From DATKMP01 sp963790045 (GTDB lineage Bacteria > Bacteroidota > Ignavibacteria > UBA10030): DNA of 64,000 bases. The translations under genes were made by a program, and so were the position numbers. Position 1 is the stretch's first letter. The number at the start of each line of letters is the position of its first letter. The notes beneath the pieces are model-generated. The model was not told where the DNA came from, ran no database searches, and was given only the letters and a program-made list of their open reading frames with translations. This document shows, in pieces, positions 19,132 through 27,748 of this stretch. The stretch lies in contig CAWBMS010000008.1 in assembly GCA_963790045.1 (NCBI GenBank), positions 496,001-560,000 on the forward strand, read 5' to 3'.

Positions 19132-22100
19132 TTAAAAATCAAGCTTCATACCAAACCGGATTTGCCGCGGAACACTATAATTGCTTCCAAGGCTTCCAGC
19201 ACCACTTGTTGTGTTATTACCAAGAAAACTTGCATGATAAAGGGCCGCATATTGTACTGGATTAACAGCCCCCTTCGCTTCCTGTTGCCCATCGGCCGAC
19301 GACAACCAGCCGTCATCAGCTGCATCGCCTGTACGATCGAATGCCGAAACAATATTTTGCGTGTTTAACAAGTTAATTACATAAATGTAGATGTTTGCAT
19401 CAAACGTACCAAACGAAATGGTCTTATCGATACGAAGATCTAATTCATATGTCGCAGGAGTAGTAGAAGCTCCGATTTCTTCAATCGGAATTCTGTTACG
19501 CACATCCGTCTCAGCACTGTTGCCATATAAATTTCCCGACACATTTTCTTGCGTGAAATTATAACCGCTGCCGACAGTGAAAAGCAAGTTGATGCCTAAT
19601 CGCTGGAGAATTGGACCGCCGTCATTTTTGTCGAACCGATAATCCAACGATACATTTCCTGTATGCGCCTGATTATACGAGAATGGGAATATCATCTTTG
19701 GAATGTATCCATTATATGATGCACCCGCTAAATCACTGTAACTTGATCCAGTGCCTTCTCCGTTAGTGTAGGTATAATTCGCCTGCATCTGGAACCTATT
19801 AGCTCTGCGCATTGTAAATTTCACTTCCACACCTTTGGAAGTAGAAAAATCGCCGTTAATTAAAGCAGGATATGCTTTCATCGTCGCACCACCAGCAGGT
19901 ACGATCGTGGCATACTGCACCGCATCTTGCACATCTTTATAGAACGCTGTAATATCGAACGAAGCGTTATCAGATATTTGTTGAGAGAAACCGCCTTCGT
20001 ACTGCGTTGAACGTTCCGGCTTCAGCCCATAACCCACCGGAAACTGGATAAAGTTTCCACCAGTAATATAAAATGTAGCTTGCCCTAGCCCAAGATACGA
20101 ATCAGACAACTCCGACTGCTGGATGAATTTTCCATACTGTGCATGAAACATCGTTTTATCCGAGACAGGAAAACCGAACCCCAAGCGTGGACTAATTTGA
20201 TTTGCTGCTGGAGCTTTTTCAATATCGGATCCACTCACAACTCCAAGCGTTGTATTTACATGGACGTTGTTCGGATTTTTATATTGAATGTTATCAGCAT
20301 TAATATAGTCATAACGTAGGCCAATATTCAATACGATATCGGATAGTTCGATTTTATCTTGAATATATGCCGCTCCAAATTGTGGATGGCGCGGGCCTAA
20401 ATTAAAGAGATCACTGCCCACATATTGATCGCCGCTAATTTCGTTACCCAATGCATCATAACCGACGTTATTGACAGTGCTGAACAAAAACGATTGTTTT
20501 TCAATGGCGGAGGCAGTATCGTATGTTGTTGAATGCATTGCCGCGACACCCGAGGTATTAATGGAATATCGCCGGAATGTGTAATAGGAATACTCACCAC
20601 CGACTTTTACAGCATGATTTCCCGACTGCGAGAAAAAGTCCAATCTTCCACCGATAGAATTTTGTGCCGTGTGCGCGAAGCCCGTTGTCAGCGTGCCAGG
20701 CTTATTGATAGTGGCATCCGTTGTTGCGCCTCCACCGCCTACCTGCCATGGCAAATAGAAACCGCCGGTAGAATTTCTCATCGTAATTCCGTACTGCTGG
20801 TTGGCTACTGAATCAGCATACAAAGCAAAATTTTCTTGAAAATACGGATCCATTGTTTTACGATCAGAGCTAAAATAATTGAAATTAGCTTCAATATATG
20901 TTTTCTCCGAAAGAAACTCCGTAGCTTTTAGATTTAAAAATCCATCGCTATTCTTAACCAACGGTAATCTACTCGTGTTTAACACATTCTCAAAGATGTT
21001 TCCATCCGCACCTACCGCATTTCTTGCATTGCGCGTGTGGTAAGAACCTGAACCTCGAATCTGAAGTTTATCAATATCAAAAAGCAATGTTCCTGTATAG
21101 GTATAATCATTTTGCTGTCCACCTAACAGGTTGCCTGCTTGGTACGCCGCGTTCACTGTATCGGGAATAGCATCCGAAGGATGTGCCGCAGTAAATCCTG
21201 GGGCGGTCACCAAATTATTATCTCCTGTAAAGTTGAATCCATCCCAATATCGCACCGCAGGGTCACGATAGAATTGGTTCTCTACGCTTGCGAAGAAACG
21301 AATTTTGTTACTTAACAATGGACCACTCAAGGTTCCCACATAATCGGAATATCCATACGAATATCCGCCAAGAGATTTCTTTTCCTGTGATGTGTAATTA
21401 TCCGTTTCCGCCTGCAATGTTGTATGCAATGCTTCTTTTCCGGTTTTCAGTTGCATATTAATCAACCCGCCGTTGGCACCGCCATATTCAGCAGGGTAAC
21501 CGCCTGTTTGAACTTGAATCTGCTCGACAGCTTCCTGATTGATAGAAACCGCACGCCCACCGTTATAGACATTGTTGATAGAAACACCATCCACTTGGAA
21601 TCCTACTTCATCTGCACGGCTGCCTCGAATATAAAGATTGGCGTTTCCGTTCGCATCTACACCTTGCTGAACCACACCAGATTGTAACGCGAAGACTGAT
21701 GTCAAATTACGGACAGGCATCTGTTGAACGACTTCGTTATCGACAATACTGATTGCATTTGTAGCAGATTTGTTGATCAGGGGACGTTCGGCAACAATTT
21801 CAACTGTCTGAACTTGGACATCTTCTGACGATAGTGGAAAATCTGCTTCGGTCGTCAATTCAGCATTAATACGTAAATTGGTGATTGTCAATGCTTGATA
21901 TCCGACATAAGATGCTTTAACTGAATATGTGCCTACCGGAACATTAAGGATAACAAACGATCCTTCAATATCTGTCGTAGCACCCTTGGTGGTAGCAGTA
22001 ACAATAATATTTGCTCCCACAAGCGGTTCTTTTGTTTTTGCATCTATAACCTTTCCGTGAATTTTTCCTGACTGTGCAAGCAACATTCCCGGAATGAGTA

Positions 22101-22137
22101 CTAATAGAAGCAAAGAAAACCAGAGTGTTCGTTGCAT
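19132..22137 (-). CDS. TonB-dependent receptor with carboxypeptidase-regulatory-like N-domain
   Basis: This intact 1,001-residue outer-membrane receptor has a signal peptide (cleaved near LLAQ), a CarboxypepD_reg-like domain (residues about 24-105: GKIHGKVIDAKTKEPLVGA), a TonB-box-like VEIVAERPL, a plug with LYIRGSRADEVGFQVDG and EYGGANGG, then the barrel ending in FGMKLDF with the usual terminal Phe. AAGGAGG sits upstream of the ATG. It heads an operon with a large secreted protein and a PorV-like barrel, driven by the promoter at 22382-22410 through a 238-base leader. This receptor type (SusC/OmpA-like) imports oligomers or complexes. The substrate is not evident: no SusD or glycosidase lies in the operon. 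Confidence 0.93.
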   Translation of the reverse strand: MQRTLWFSLLLLVLIPGMLLAQSGKIHGKVIDAKTKEPLVGANIIVTATTKGATTDIEGSFVILNVPVGTYSVKASYVGYQALTITNLRINAELTTEADFPLSSEDVQVQTVEIVAERPLINKSATNAISIVDNEVVQQMPVRNLTSVFALQSGVVQQGVDANGNANLYIRGSRADEVGFQVDGVSINNVYNGGRAVSINQEAVEQIQVQTGGYPAEYGGANGGLINMQLKTGKEALHTTLQAETDNYTSQEKKSLGGYSYGYSDYVGTLSGPLLSNKIRFFASVENQFYRDPAVRYWDGFNFTGDNNLVTAPGFTAAHPSDAIPDTVNAAYQAGNLLGGQQNDYTYTGTLLFDIDKLQIRGSGSYHTRNARNAVGADGNIFENVLNTSRLPLVKNSDGFLNLKATEFLSEKTYIEANFNYFSSDRKTMDPYFQENFALYADSVANQQYGITMRNSTGGFYLPWQVGGGGATTDATINKPGTLTTGFAHTAQNSIGGRLDFFSQSGNHAVKVGGEYSYYTFRRYSINTSGVAAMHSTTYDTASAIEKQSFLFSTVNNVGYDALGNEISGDQYVGSDLFNLGPRHPQFGAAYIQDKIELSDIVLNIGLRYDYINADNIQYKNPNNVHVNTTLGVVSGSDIEKAPAANQISPRLGFGFPVSDKTMFHAQYGKFIQQSELSDSYLGLGQATFYITGGNFIQFPVGYGLKPERSTQYEGGFSQQISDNASFDITAFYKDVQDAVQYATIVPAGGATMKAYPALINGDFSTSKGVEVKFTMRRANRFQMQANYTYTNGEGTGSSYSDLAGASYNGYIPKMIFPFSYNQAHTGNVSLDYRFDKNDGGPILQRLGINLLFTVGSGYNFTQENVSGNLYGNSAETDVRNRIPIEEIGASTTPATYELDLRIDKTISFGTFDANIYIYVINLLNTQNIVSAFDRTGDAADDGWLSSADGQQEAKGAVNPVQYAALYHASFLGNNTTSGAGSLGSNYSVPRQIRFGMKLDF

Positions 22138-22264
22138 AAAATAGACCTCCTTCGTTATGGAGAATATGATTAATAAAAATAATTATTAATGTCTTTCGTG
22201 GTACGTAATAAAGAAAGACCTGGTGAAAAAAATGGAATAAAACAATAACAACTTTACATCCCTG

Positions 22265-22294
22265 CTACGGCAGCCTCTCCGTACACAGGATCAT
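22265..22294 (-). CDS. Possible leader peptide of the TonB operon (9 codons)
   Basis: The minus strand reads ATG then eight codons and TAG (MILCTERLP). It is preceded by a perfect AAGGAGG (22299-22305) 4 bases from the ATG. It sits in the transcribed leader 128 bases before the TonB receptor start. The strong ribosome-binding site on such a short frame suggests a translated leader peptide or a ribosome standby site. There is no run of codons for one amino acid, so classical attenuation is not indicated. Confidence 0.3.
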   Translation of the reverse strand: MILCTERLP

Positions 22295-22381
22295 GACACC
22301 TCCTTCTCTCGGTATGTCAATTCAAAGTGTATGTTAACTGGTCACTGATCTGCACGCAAAATACATTACAAAATGCTGTGC

Positions 22382-22410
22382 AATATATGTTTTGTTAAAA
22401 TATTTGTCAA
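22382..22410 (-). promoter_or_regulatory. Strong sigma-70-type promoter of the TonB/PorV operon
   Basis: On the minus strand a perfect TTGACA (22405-22410) is followed after 17 bases by TATATT (22382-22387). The predicted start is near 22375, about 238 bases before the TonB receptor ATG. Confidence 0.7.
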
Positions 22411-22682
22411 GTAATTTTTTAGAATAATTAAATAATTATTGACTGAAGCAATAGCGACAAAAGTTTAGACGAATAAACATTTTACATCAACATACATCAG
22501 AGTGAATGGCGGCTTTGCCAAGACACGTTCACATTAAAAAATTTCAAGAACAAATATGGTAGTTGTAGAAAAACATTCAACTTAAATATCTATCAAATCT
22601 ATTTTCCATCAAGTTGATAAAGTTAAGATAAGAAAATTTTCCATTATGTCAAGCGGTTACAATAATTTTCTGACTAAAAAAC

Positions 22683-22711
22683 AAAAAAGCTCCGGCAAGC
22701 ATGCCGGAGCT
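22683..22711 (-). terminator. Intrinsic terminator after engB
   Basis: On the minus strand AGCTCCGGC-ATGCTT-GCCGGAGCT forms a perfect 9-bp stem followed by TTTTT. It lies 34 bases after the engB stop and probably ends the whole alpha-operon transcript. Confidence 0.9.
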
Positions 22712-22745
22712 TTCAAACAAAAAAACTCAACCCGAACGATTACGA

Positions 22746-23376
22746 TTATACCGCCGCTTTCCGTTTGCTGGGTGTTGTCGTAAGATGCGTTTCAATGCGT
22801 TTCAACAATTCTATTCTGCCATCACCATTGACAATGGAAAATGGCACGATGCCATGGCAGCATCCGTCGGCAATTTGTGTTTGGAATTGTTCCTCATAAA
22901 TTTCAATTTGTTTTTTCAATTTACTAGAAGGAATTTTATCCGCTTTCGTGAGGACAAGCATGTAAGGCACTTCATAGGTACTCAAGCCAATCCATCATCA
23001 TCAAATCTAATGGCGTTGGTTCCTGACGCGAATCGATCAACTGCATCGCCAATCCAACCGGGTTGCCGCGCTTCAAAAAATCTTCTATTAATTTTTTCCA
23101 TCCTGCGCGCATTTGCTCCGGAACTTTGGCATAACCATACCCCGGTAAATCGACAAAATAAAACGCATTGTTGATGATATAATAATTAATCTCGCGTGTT
23201 TTTCCGGGAATGGAACTCGATTTTGCAAGATTCTTTTTGTTGCACACCTTATTGAGCAACGATGATTTTCCGACATTCGAACGGCCGATAAAAACGATTT
23301 CACGTAATTCGTTCTTGGGCAATTGCCGTAGGTCCACCACTCCTTGTAAAAATTCAGCAGATGAAATCTTAAGCAT
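22746..23376 (-). CDS. engB: Ribosome-biogenesis GTPase EngB/YsxC (one frame break)
   Basis: About 209 residues result after bridging one break, normal for the family. It is a small cytoplasmic GTPase needed for assembly of the large ribosomal subunit. Motifs in order are G1 GRSNVGKSS, G2 PGKTREINYY, G3 DLPGYGYAKV and G4 LTKADK. The frame breaks in GG at 22977-22978; one base fewer joins DWLEY to YEVPYMLVLTKADK, restoring G4. The gene follows rplQ by 62 bases with only a weak terminator between, so it may be expressed partly from the ribosomal operon, which fits its role. Confidence 0.93.
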
Positions 23377-23402
23377 ATTTTTCTCCCATATCTATTAATA
23401 AA

Positions 23403-23434
23403 CAGAAAGGATAGCGATGTGCTATCCTTTTCTG
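23403..23434 (-). terminator. Weak terminator or processing hairpin after rplQ
   Basis: On the minus strand AAAGGATAGC-ACATC-GCTATCCTTT forms a stable 10-bp stem between rplQ and engB. The downstream tract (CTGTTTATT) is a poor U-run, so read-through into engB is likely. Confidence 0.55.
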
Positions 23435-23438
23435 TACC

Positions 23439-23975
23439 TTATGCAGTTTGTGTTGCTTCCGCAGGTTTTTCTGCCGATGCTTGTTCAACATCTTCCGTCG
23501 GCGGTGTAGATGGTTCTGCCTTGGGGGTTCCACCGCGTCTACGCGGTGTTGCCTTTTTTGCAGCTTTGGCAGCAGCTTTTTCCTGCCCAATATTAAAATC
23601 TACCAACTCGAGAACCGCTACTTCAGCACCATCGCCTTGACGCTGACCTAACTTGACAATACGCGTATAGCCGCCGGCGCGCGTAGCAACTTTTGGTGCA
23701 ATCTCTGTGAACAATGCCGTCACGGCTGAACGATTCCGGAGGTACGAAAATATTTCACGCCGCGCGGCAATATTTTTTTTCTCTGTTGTCTCATGCGCAA
23801 CAGCATTCTTTGCCGTCGTAATAAGTTTTTCAACAACCTTTCGTGTTTCTTTCGCTTTCGCGATCGTTGTTTTGATGCGCTTGTGCGTAACCAACGCGGT
23901 GCTTAACGCTGATAACGTTGCTTTGCGATGGCTTGCTGTTCGTTTAAGTTTTCGACCTGAATTTTGATGACGCAT
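23439..23975 (-). CDS. rplQ: 50S ribosomal protein L17 with C-terminal tail
   Basis: This 178-residue protein is the last gene of the alpha operon. Residues 1-130 match L17 (MRHQNSGRKLKRTASHRKA, then the VTHKRIKTT and LGQRQGDGA segments), which lines the polypeptide exit tunnel. Residues about 131-178 are a low-complexity Ala/Lys/Pro/Glu tail beyond the usual 115-130 residues. Similar tails occur in Bacteroidota L17; the function is unknown. It starts 21 bases after the rpoA stop. Confidence 0.97.
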   Translation of the reverse strand: MRHQNSGRKLKRTASHRKATLSALSTALVTHKRIKTTIAKAKETRKVVEKLITTAKNAVAHETTEKKNIAARREIFSYLRNRSAVTALFTEIAPKVATRAGGYTRIVKLGQRQGDGAEVAVLELVDFNIGQEKAAAKAAKKATPRRRGGTPKAEPSTPPTEDVEQASAEKPAEATQTA

Positions 23976-23996
23976 TCTCTCGTTTCCTTCTACAAC

Positions 23997-24980
23997 TTAC
24001 TCGTTTCCGTCTTTCAAATATTTATCAACATCCATACCGAATGTTAAGTTGTGCTGTTCGACAATTTCCGACAGTTCTGCCAACGATTTGCGTCCAAAAT
24101 TACGGAACTTTAATAACTCTGATTCCGTACGGCGCACCAGATCGGCAATAGTTTTGATGTTTGCCGAACGCAAACAATTGTGTGAGCGAACCGATAATTC
24201 CAATTCGTCCACCGACATTTTGAGAACTTTCCGTATTCGTGCTGTCTCCACTTCTTGCTCTGTTTCAACTTTTTCCGCTTCAGGGGCTACGCCAAAGTTG
24301 ATGAACAGTTGCAGATGATCACGCAGTATTTTTCCCGCGTGGGTTACCGATTCTTCCGGCGTAATCGATCCGTCGGTTTCGATTTCCAATACGAGTTTTT
24401 CAAAATCCGTTTGTCCACCAACTCGCGTCGGCTCGACGTTGAAACGGACATTGCGAATCGGTGTAAAGATCGCATCAATGGCAATAGTGCCAATCGGTTG
24501 ATCCGGCGATTTATTCTCGTCGGACGGCACATATCCCTTGCCACGACCGATACGAAGTTCTAATTCGAAGTTCGCATCTTTATTTAGTGTTGCCAGATGT
24601 AATGCGGGATTCAATACTTCAACTTCGTCGGTGAATTTTTGAATGTCGCCGGCTTTCAACTCACCAGCACCTTTCACCTGTAAAACGATTTTGGACGCTT
24701 TTTTGTTGAGCGGTTTTAATCGAACCTGTTTAAGGTTCAGAATAAAATCTGCGACATCTTCTACAACGCCCTTGACCGTAGAAAATTCATGCTGAATACC
24801 TTCAACGCGGATAGCAATTATTGCTGTTCCCGGCAACGATGAAAGTAAGACACGGCGCATAGAATTACCAATCGTGACGCCGAAGCCTTTTTCTAACGGC
24901 TGCAAAATAAATTTTCCAAATGTAGTTGTCGCAGTCGATTGTTCGAGTTCGACTTTTTCAGGCATTTGAACGGTGCTCAT
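23997..24980 (-). CDS. rpoA: RNA polymerase alpha subunit
   Basis: This intact 327-residue protein has the N-terminal domain (about 1-235), with FVxQPLEKGFGVTIGNSMRRVLLSS, which dimerises and nucleates polymerase assembly. After a short acidic linker comes the C-terminal helix-hairpin-helix domain (about 250-312: SVRSHNCLRSANIKTIADL and RNFGRKSLAEL), which contacts UP elements and activators. It sits between rpsD and rplQ as in the classical alpha operon. Confidence 0.98.
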   Translation of the reverse strand: MSTVQMPEKVELEQSTATTTFGKFILQPLEKGFGVTIGNSMRRVLLSSLPGTAIIAIRVEGIQHEFSTVKGVVEDVADFILNLKQVRLKPLNKKASKIVLQVKGAGELKAGDIQKFTDEVEVLNPALHLATLNKDANFELELRIGRGKGYVPSDENKSPDQPIGTIAIDAIFTPIRNVRFNVEPTRVGGQTDFEKLVLEIETDGSITPEESVTHAGKILRDHLQLFINFGVAPEAEKVETEQEVETARIRKVLKMSVDELELSVRSHNCLRSANIKTIADLVRRTESELLKFRNFGRKSLAELSEIVEQHNLTFGMDVDKYLKDGNE

Positions 24981-25028
24981 ATCATTCCTTCCCTCGAGTT
25001 ACGTCGAGGCGGCTAAGATGTTTAATGA

Positions 25029-25658
25029 TTACTTCGAGTACAACTCAACGATCAATTGTTCGTTGGCGTTTAATGGGATATCGGCGCGTTCAGGAATATT
25101 CAAAAACGTTCCCGTCAGCGTCGCTTTGTCAATGCTTAACCATGGCAACATTGCTGTATCTTTCACGCGCTTCATCGAATCATGAATCAGCGCTAATTTT
25201 TTGCTCTTCTCACGCACTTGAATAACATCTCCCGGTTTGACGAGATACGATGCGATGTCCACAATTTTATTATTGACCGTAAAATGGCGATGCAGCACTA
25301 ATTGCCGCGCGCTTTTCCGCGAAGGCGCAAACCCGATGCGATACACAACATTGTCGAGACGGCGTTCGAGAAATTTCACCAGCGCATCACCGGTACGTCC
25401 GGATTGCTTTGTTGCGCTTTCAAAATATTTTCGGAACTGACGCTCCAGCACGCCATACATCTTACGCACTTTTTGCTTTTCACGAAGCTGAACGCCGTAC
25501 TCTGAAATGCGCGAACGCCGGGATTGCCCATGCTGTCCGGGAGGATACGCTCGTTTTTCCATCGGGCATTTTTCCGTAAAGCACTTCGTCCCTTTTAGAA
25601 ACAATTTTTGCCGTTCGCGTCGGCACAATTTACAATTGGCATCAATGTATCTCGCCAT
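25029..25658 (-). CDS. rpsD: 30S ribosomal protein S4
   Basis: This 209-residue primary assembly protein of the small subunit contains an S4 RNA-binding fold in its second half (RLDNVVYRIGFAPSRKSARQLVLHRH). The N-terminus keeps four Cys in CKLCRR...CFTEKC, the zinc-binding (C+) form. It lies in alpha-operon order between rpsK and rpoA. S4 often represses its own operon, but I cannot point to the site here. Confidence 0.97.
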   Translation of the reverse strand: MARYIDANCKLCRRERQKLFLKGTKCFTEKCPMEKRAYPPGQHGQSRRSRISEYGVQLREKQKVRKMYGVLERQFRKYFESATKQSGRTGDALVKFLERRLDNVVYRIGFAPSRKSARQLVLHRHFTVNNKIVDIASYLVKPGDVIQVREKSKKLALIHDSMKRVKDTAMLPWLSIDKATLTGTFLNIPERADIPLNANEQLIVELYSK

Positions 25659-25752
25659 AATTCTCCTAATCCATTTGTTGATTTACGATTTCGTGATTTT
25701 AGAATTGGTCGTTGAACGTTCAATCATCAAATCATCTCAATCGAAAATAATT

Positions 25753-26156
25753 TTACACTCTACGTCGTTTCGGTGGCCGGCAACCGTTATGCGGTACCGG
25801 TGTAATATCACGAATTAATGTTACTTCTAATCCCGAAGTCTGCAAAGAACGCACGGCTGCTTCACGACCGCCGCCAGGACCGGAAATAAAAACATCCACG
25901 CGACGCAATCCGAGATCGCGCGCTTCTTTTGCCGCTACTTCCGCTGCTACTTGTGCAGCAAACGGCATATTTTTCGCGATCCCTTAAATCCATTTTTGCC
26001 GGATGTGGACCACGCAATGACATTACCATAGGTATCGGTCAGCGTCACGATCGTGTTGTTAAACGTCGCTTTGATAAACGCTTTACCATTCGCGTCAACG
26101 TGAACTTTCTTTTTCTTCTTGGTAACGGGTGCATTACTAACTGCTTGTTTTGCCAA
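25753..26156 (-). CDS. rpsK: 30S ribosomal protein S11 (one frame break)
   Basis: About 134 residues result after bridging one break. The N-terminal part has VHVDANGKAFIKATFNNTIV and ends in SGKNGFKGSRK; the second part carries MPFAAQVAAE, VDVFISGPGGGREAA and the C-terminal PHNGCRPPKRRRV. The frame is lost in TTTTT at 25970-25974; one added base gives SRKNMPFAAQ, the expected family sequence. S11 is essential and single-copy here, so this is a sequence error rather than a pseudogene. It forms the platform at the mRNA exit site. Confidence 0.95.
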
Positions 26157-26205
26157 TGAAGTCTTCCTTCTCCAAACGTGAAACCATTAATTACTTCAGT
26201 TACTA

Positions 26206-26589
26206 CTACTTCTTCTCTGCTGTTTTCTTCTTGCCGGCAACAGTTTTTCTCTTACCTTTGCGCGTGCGGGAATTGGTGCGTGTGCGCTGCCCGCGAGCCG
26301 GCAATCCTTTGCGGTGCCGTAAGCCGCGGTAACAGCCAATATCCATCAAGCGTTTGATGTTCAACTGGGATTCGGAACGCAATGCTCCTTCCACTTTATA
26401 GTCTGATTGAATGACGGAACGAATTGCTGCAACTTCATCATCGGTCAATTCGCTCACGCGTTTATTGCCATCCACCTTCGACTTTTTTAAAATTTCTTTA
26501 GCGGTATCGGTTCCGATTCCATAAATATAAGTCAGACCGATTTCGGTTCGCTTGTTTTTTGGTAAATCAACTCCAGAAATACGAGCCAC
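26206..26589 (-). CDS. rpsM: 30S ribosomal protein S13
   Basis: This 127-residue protein of the subunit head contacts the P-site tRNA. It has ARISGVDLPKNKRTEIGLTYIYGIG, the GCYRGLRHRKGLPARGQRT motif and a Lys-rich tail. The start is GTG at 26589. It follows rpmJ by 15 bases and precedes rpsK. Confidence 0.97.
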   Translation of the reverse strand: MARISGVDLPKNKRTEIGLTYIYGIGTDTAKEILKKSKVDGNKRVSELTDDEVAAIRSVIQSDYKVEGALRSESQLNIKRLMDIGCYRGLRHRKGLPARGQRTRTNSRTRKGKRKTVAGKKKTAEKK

Positions 26590-26604
26590 GTAAATACTCC
26601 TTGT

Positions 26605-26718
26605 TTATCCTTGCCGTTGTTTGTGCTTTGGATTTTTGCAGATCACATGCACAACGCCTTTGCGGCGAATGATCTTACAATTCTCACATAATTTTTTTAC
26701 TGACGATCGAACTTTCAT
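26605..26718 (-). CDS. rpmJ: 50S ribosomal protein L36
   Basis: This 37-residue protein starts with MKVRSSVKKLCENCK and carries the zinc ligands C-x2-C, Cys and His (VICKNPKHKQRQG). It is the C+ form of L36. The gene sits between infA and rpsM, the standard position. Confidence 0.96.
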   Translation of the reverse strand: MKVRSSVKKLCENCKIIRRKGVVHVICKNPKHKQRQG

Positions 26719-26747
26719 ACTTTCTTTCTCCTGATCACGCAATCAAC

Positions 26748-26966
26748 TTATTTATAACGATACGTAATGCGACCTTTACTTAAATCGTACGGCGACATTT
26801 CCACCGTGACGCGATCACCGACAAGGATTTTAATGTAGTGCATCCGCATCTTGCCGGAAATATGCGCGAGAATTTCGACACCGTTATCGAGCTTGACACG
26901 AAACGATGCGTTAGGCAATGTATCCGTAATCACTCCATCTAATTTAATCGGTCCTTGTTTCGCCAT
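26748..26966 (-). CDS. infA: Translation initiation factor IF-1
   Basis: This 72-residue single OB-fold protein has GVITDTLPNASFRVKLDNG, ILAHISGKMRMHYIKI and VEMSPYDLSKGRITYRYK. It binds the A site of the 30S subunit during initiation. It starts 9 bases after the map stop codon. Confidence 0.97.
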   Translation of the reverse strand: MAKQGPIKLDGVITDTLPNASFRVKLDNGVEILAHISGKMRMHYIKILVGDRVTVEMSPYDLSKGRITYRYK

Positions 26967-26975
26967 ACTTCCTAA

Positions 26976-27737
26976 TTACGACTGAGTCAAAATTTCCGCA
27001 TTGCCATTCACAATGGCAACCGTATGTTCAAAATGTGCCGACGGTTTTCCATCTGCTGCAAATACCGTCCAACCATCTTGCGCAATTTTCACGCGCCACG
27101 TTCCTGCATTGACCATCGGTTCAATAGCAAGCGTCATTCCATTTTTCAATGCTGCACCGGTACCGGCTTCGCCGAAATTCGGAATCGACGGATCTTCGTG
27201 CAGCTTTTTTCCAACGCCGTGTCCGACCAAATCGCGGACAATCGAAAATCCATTTGATTCAACATATTGTTGAACCGCATTGGAAATGTCATGCAACCGT
27301 TTGCCAACAGATGCCTGCGCAATTCCTAGCAACAACGATTCGCGTGTTACTTGAATCAGCCGCTGTTTTTCTTCAGAGACATTGCCGACGGCAAACGTCC
27401 AAGCACCATCTCCGTAATATCCGTTTTTCTTTGCGCCAACATCGAGCGAAATAATTTCGCCTTCTCTCAAAACACGATTGCTCGGAATGCCGTGCACTAC
27501 TTCCGCATCGACAGAAGTGCAGAGCGTTCCAGGAAATAAATTATTCTTATCCCAACCGTATCCTTTGAACGCCGGCACTGCGTCCATTGAACGAATATAT
27601 TCCTCTGCTAACTTGTCAAGCTCCATTGTCGTAACGCCCGGTTGAACCCGCGCGCCGACTAATTTGAGCACATCGGCAACGATTCGGCAACTTTCACGAA
27701 TCAATTCAATTTCTTCTACTGATTTCAATGAAATCAT
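26976..27737 (-). CDS. map: Methionine aminopeptidase, type I
   Basis: This 253-residue enzyme removes the initiator Met from nascent proteins. The dinuclear metal ligands are visible in order: Asp in SLDVGAKK, Asp in YYGDGAWTF, His in GHGVGKKLHEDP, Glu in LAIEPM and Glu in HFEHTVA. It follows secY by 11 bases. The adenylate kinase gene that often separates secY and map is absent, as is frequent in Bacteroidota. Confidence 0.97.
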   Translation of the reverse strand: MISLKSVEEIELIRESCRIVADVLKLVGARVQPGVTTMELDKLAEEYIRSMDAVPAFKGYGWDKNNLFPGTLCTSVDAEVVHGIPSNRVLREGEIISLDVGAKKNGYYGDGAWTFAVGNVSEEKQRLIQVTRESLLLGIAQASVGKRLHDISNAVQQYVESNGFSIVRDLVGHGVGKKLHEDPSIPNFGEAGTGAALKNGMTLAIEPMVNAGTWRVKIAQDGWTVFAADGKPSAHFEHTVAIVNGNAEILTQS

Positions 27738-27748
27738 TCTTTTGCGTC

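Larger units (their letters stand above)
22138..22745. other. Leader and promoter region of the TonB operon
   Basis: This 608-base stretch contains the engB terminator (22683-22711), an unremarkable AT-rich segment (about 22411-22680), a strong sigma-70-type promoter (22382-22410) and a leader of about 238 bases. The leader carries a tiny open frame with a perfect ribosome-binding site (22265-22294). I see no recognisable riboswitch core in the leader. Confidence 0.6.
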
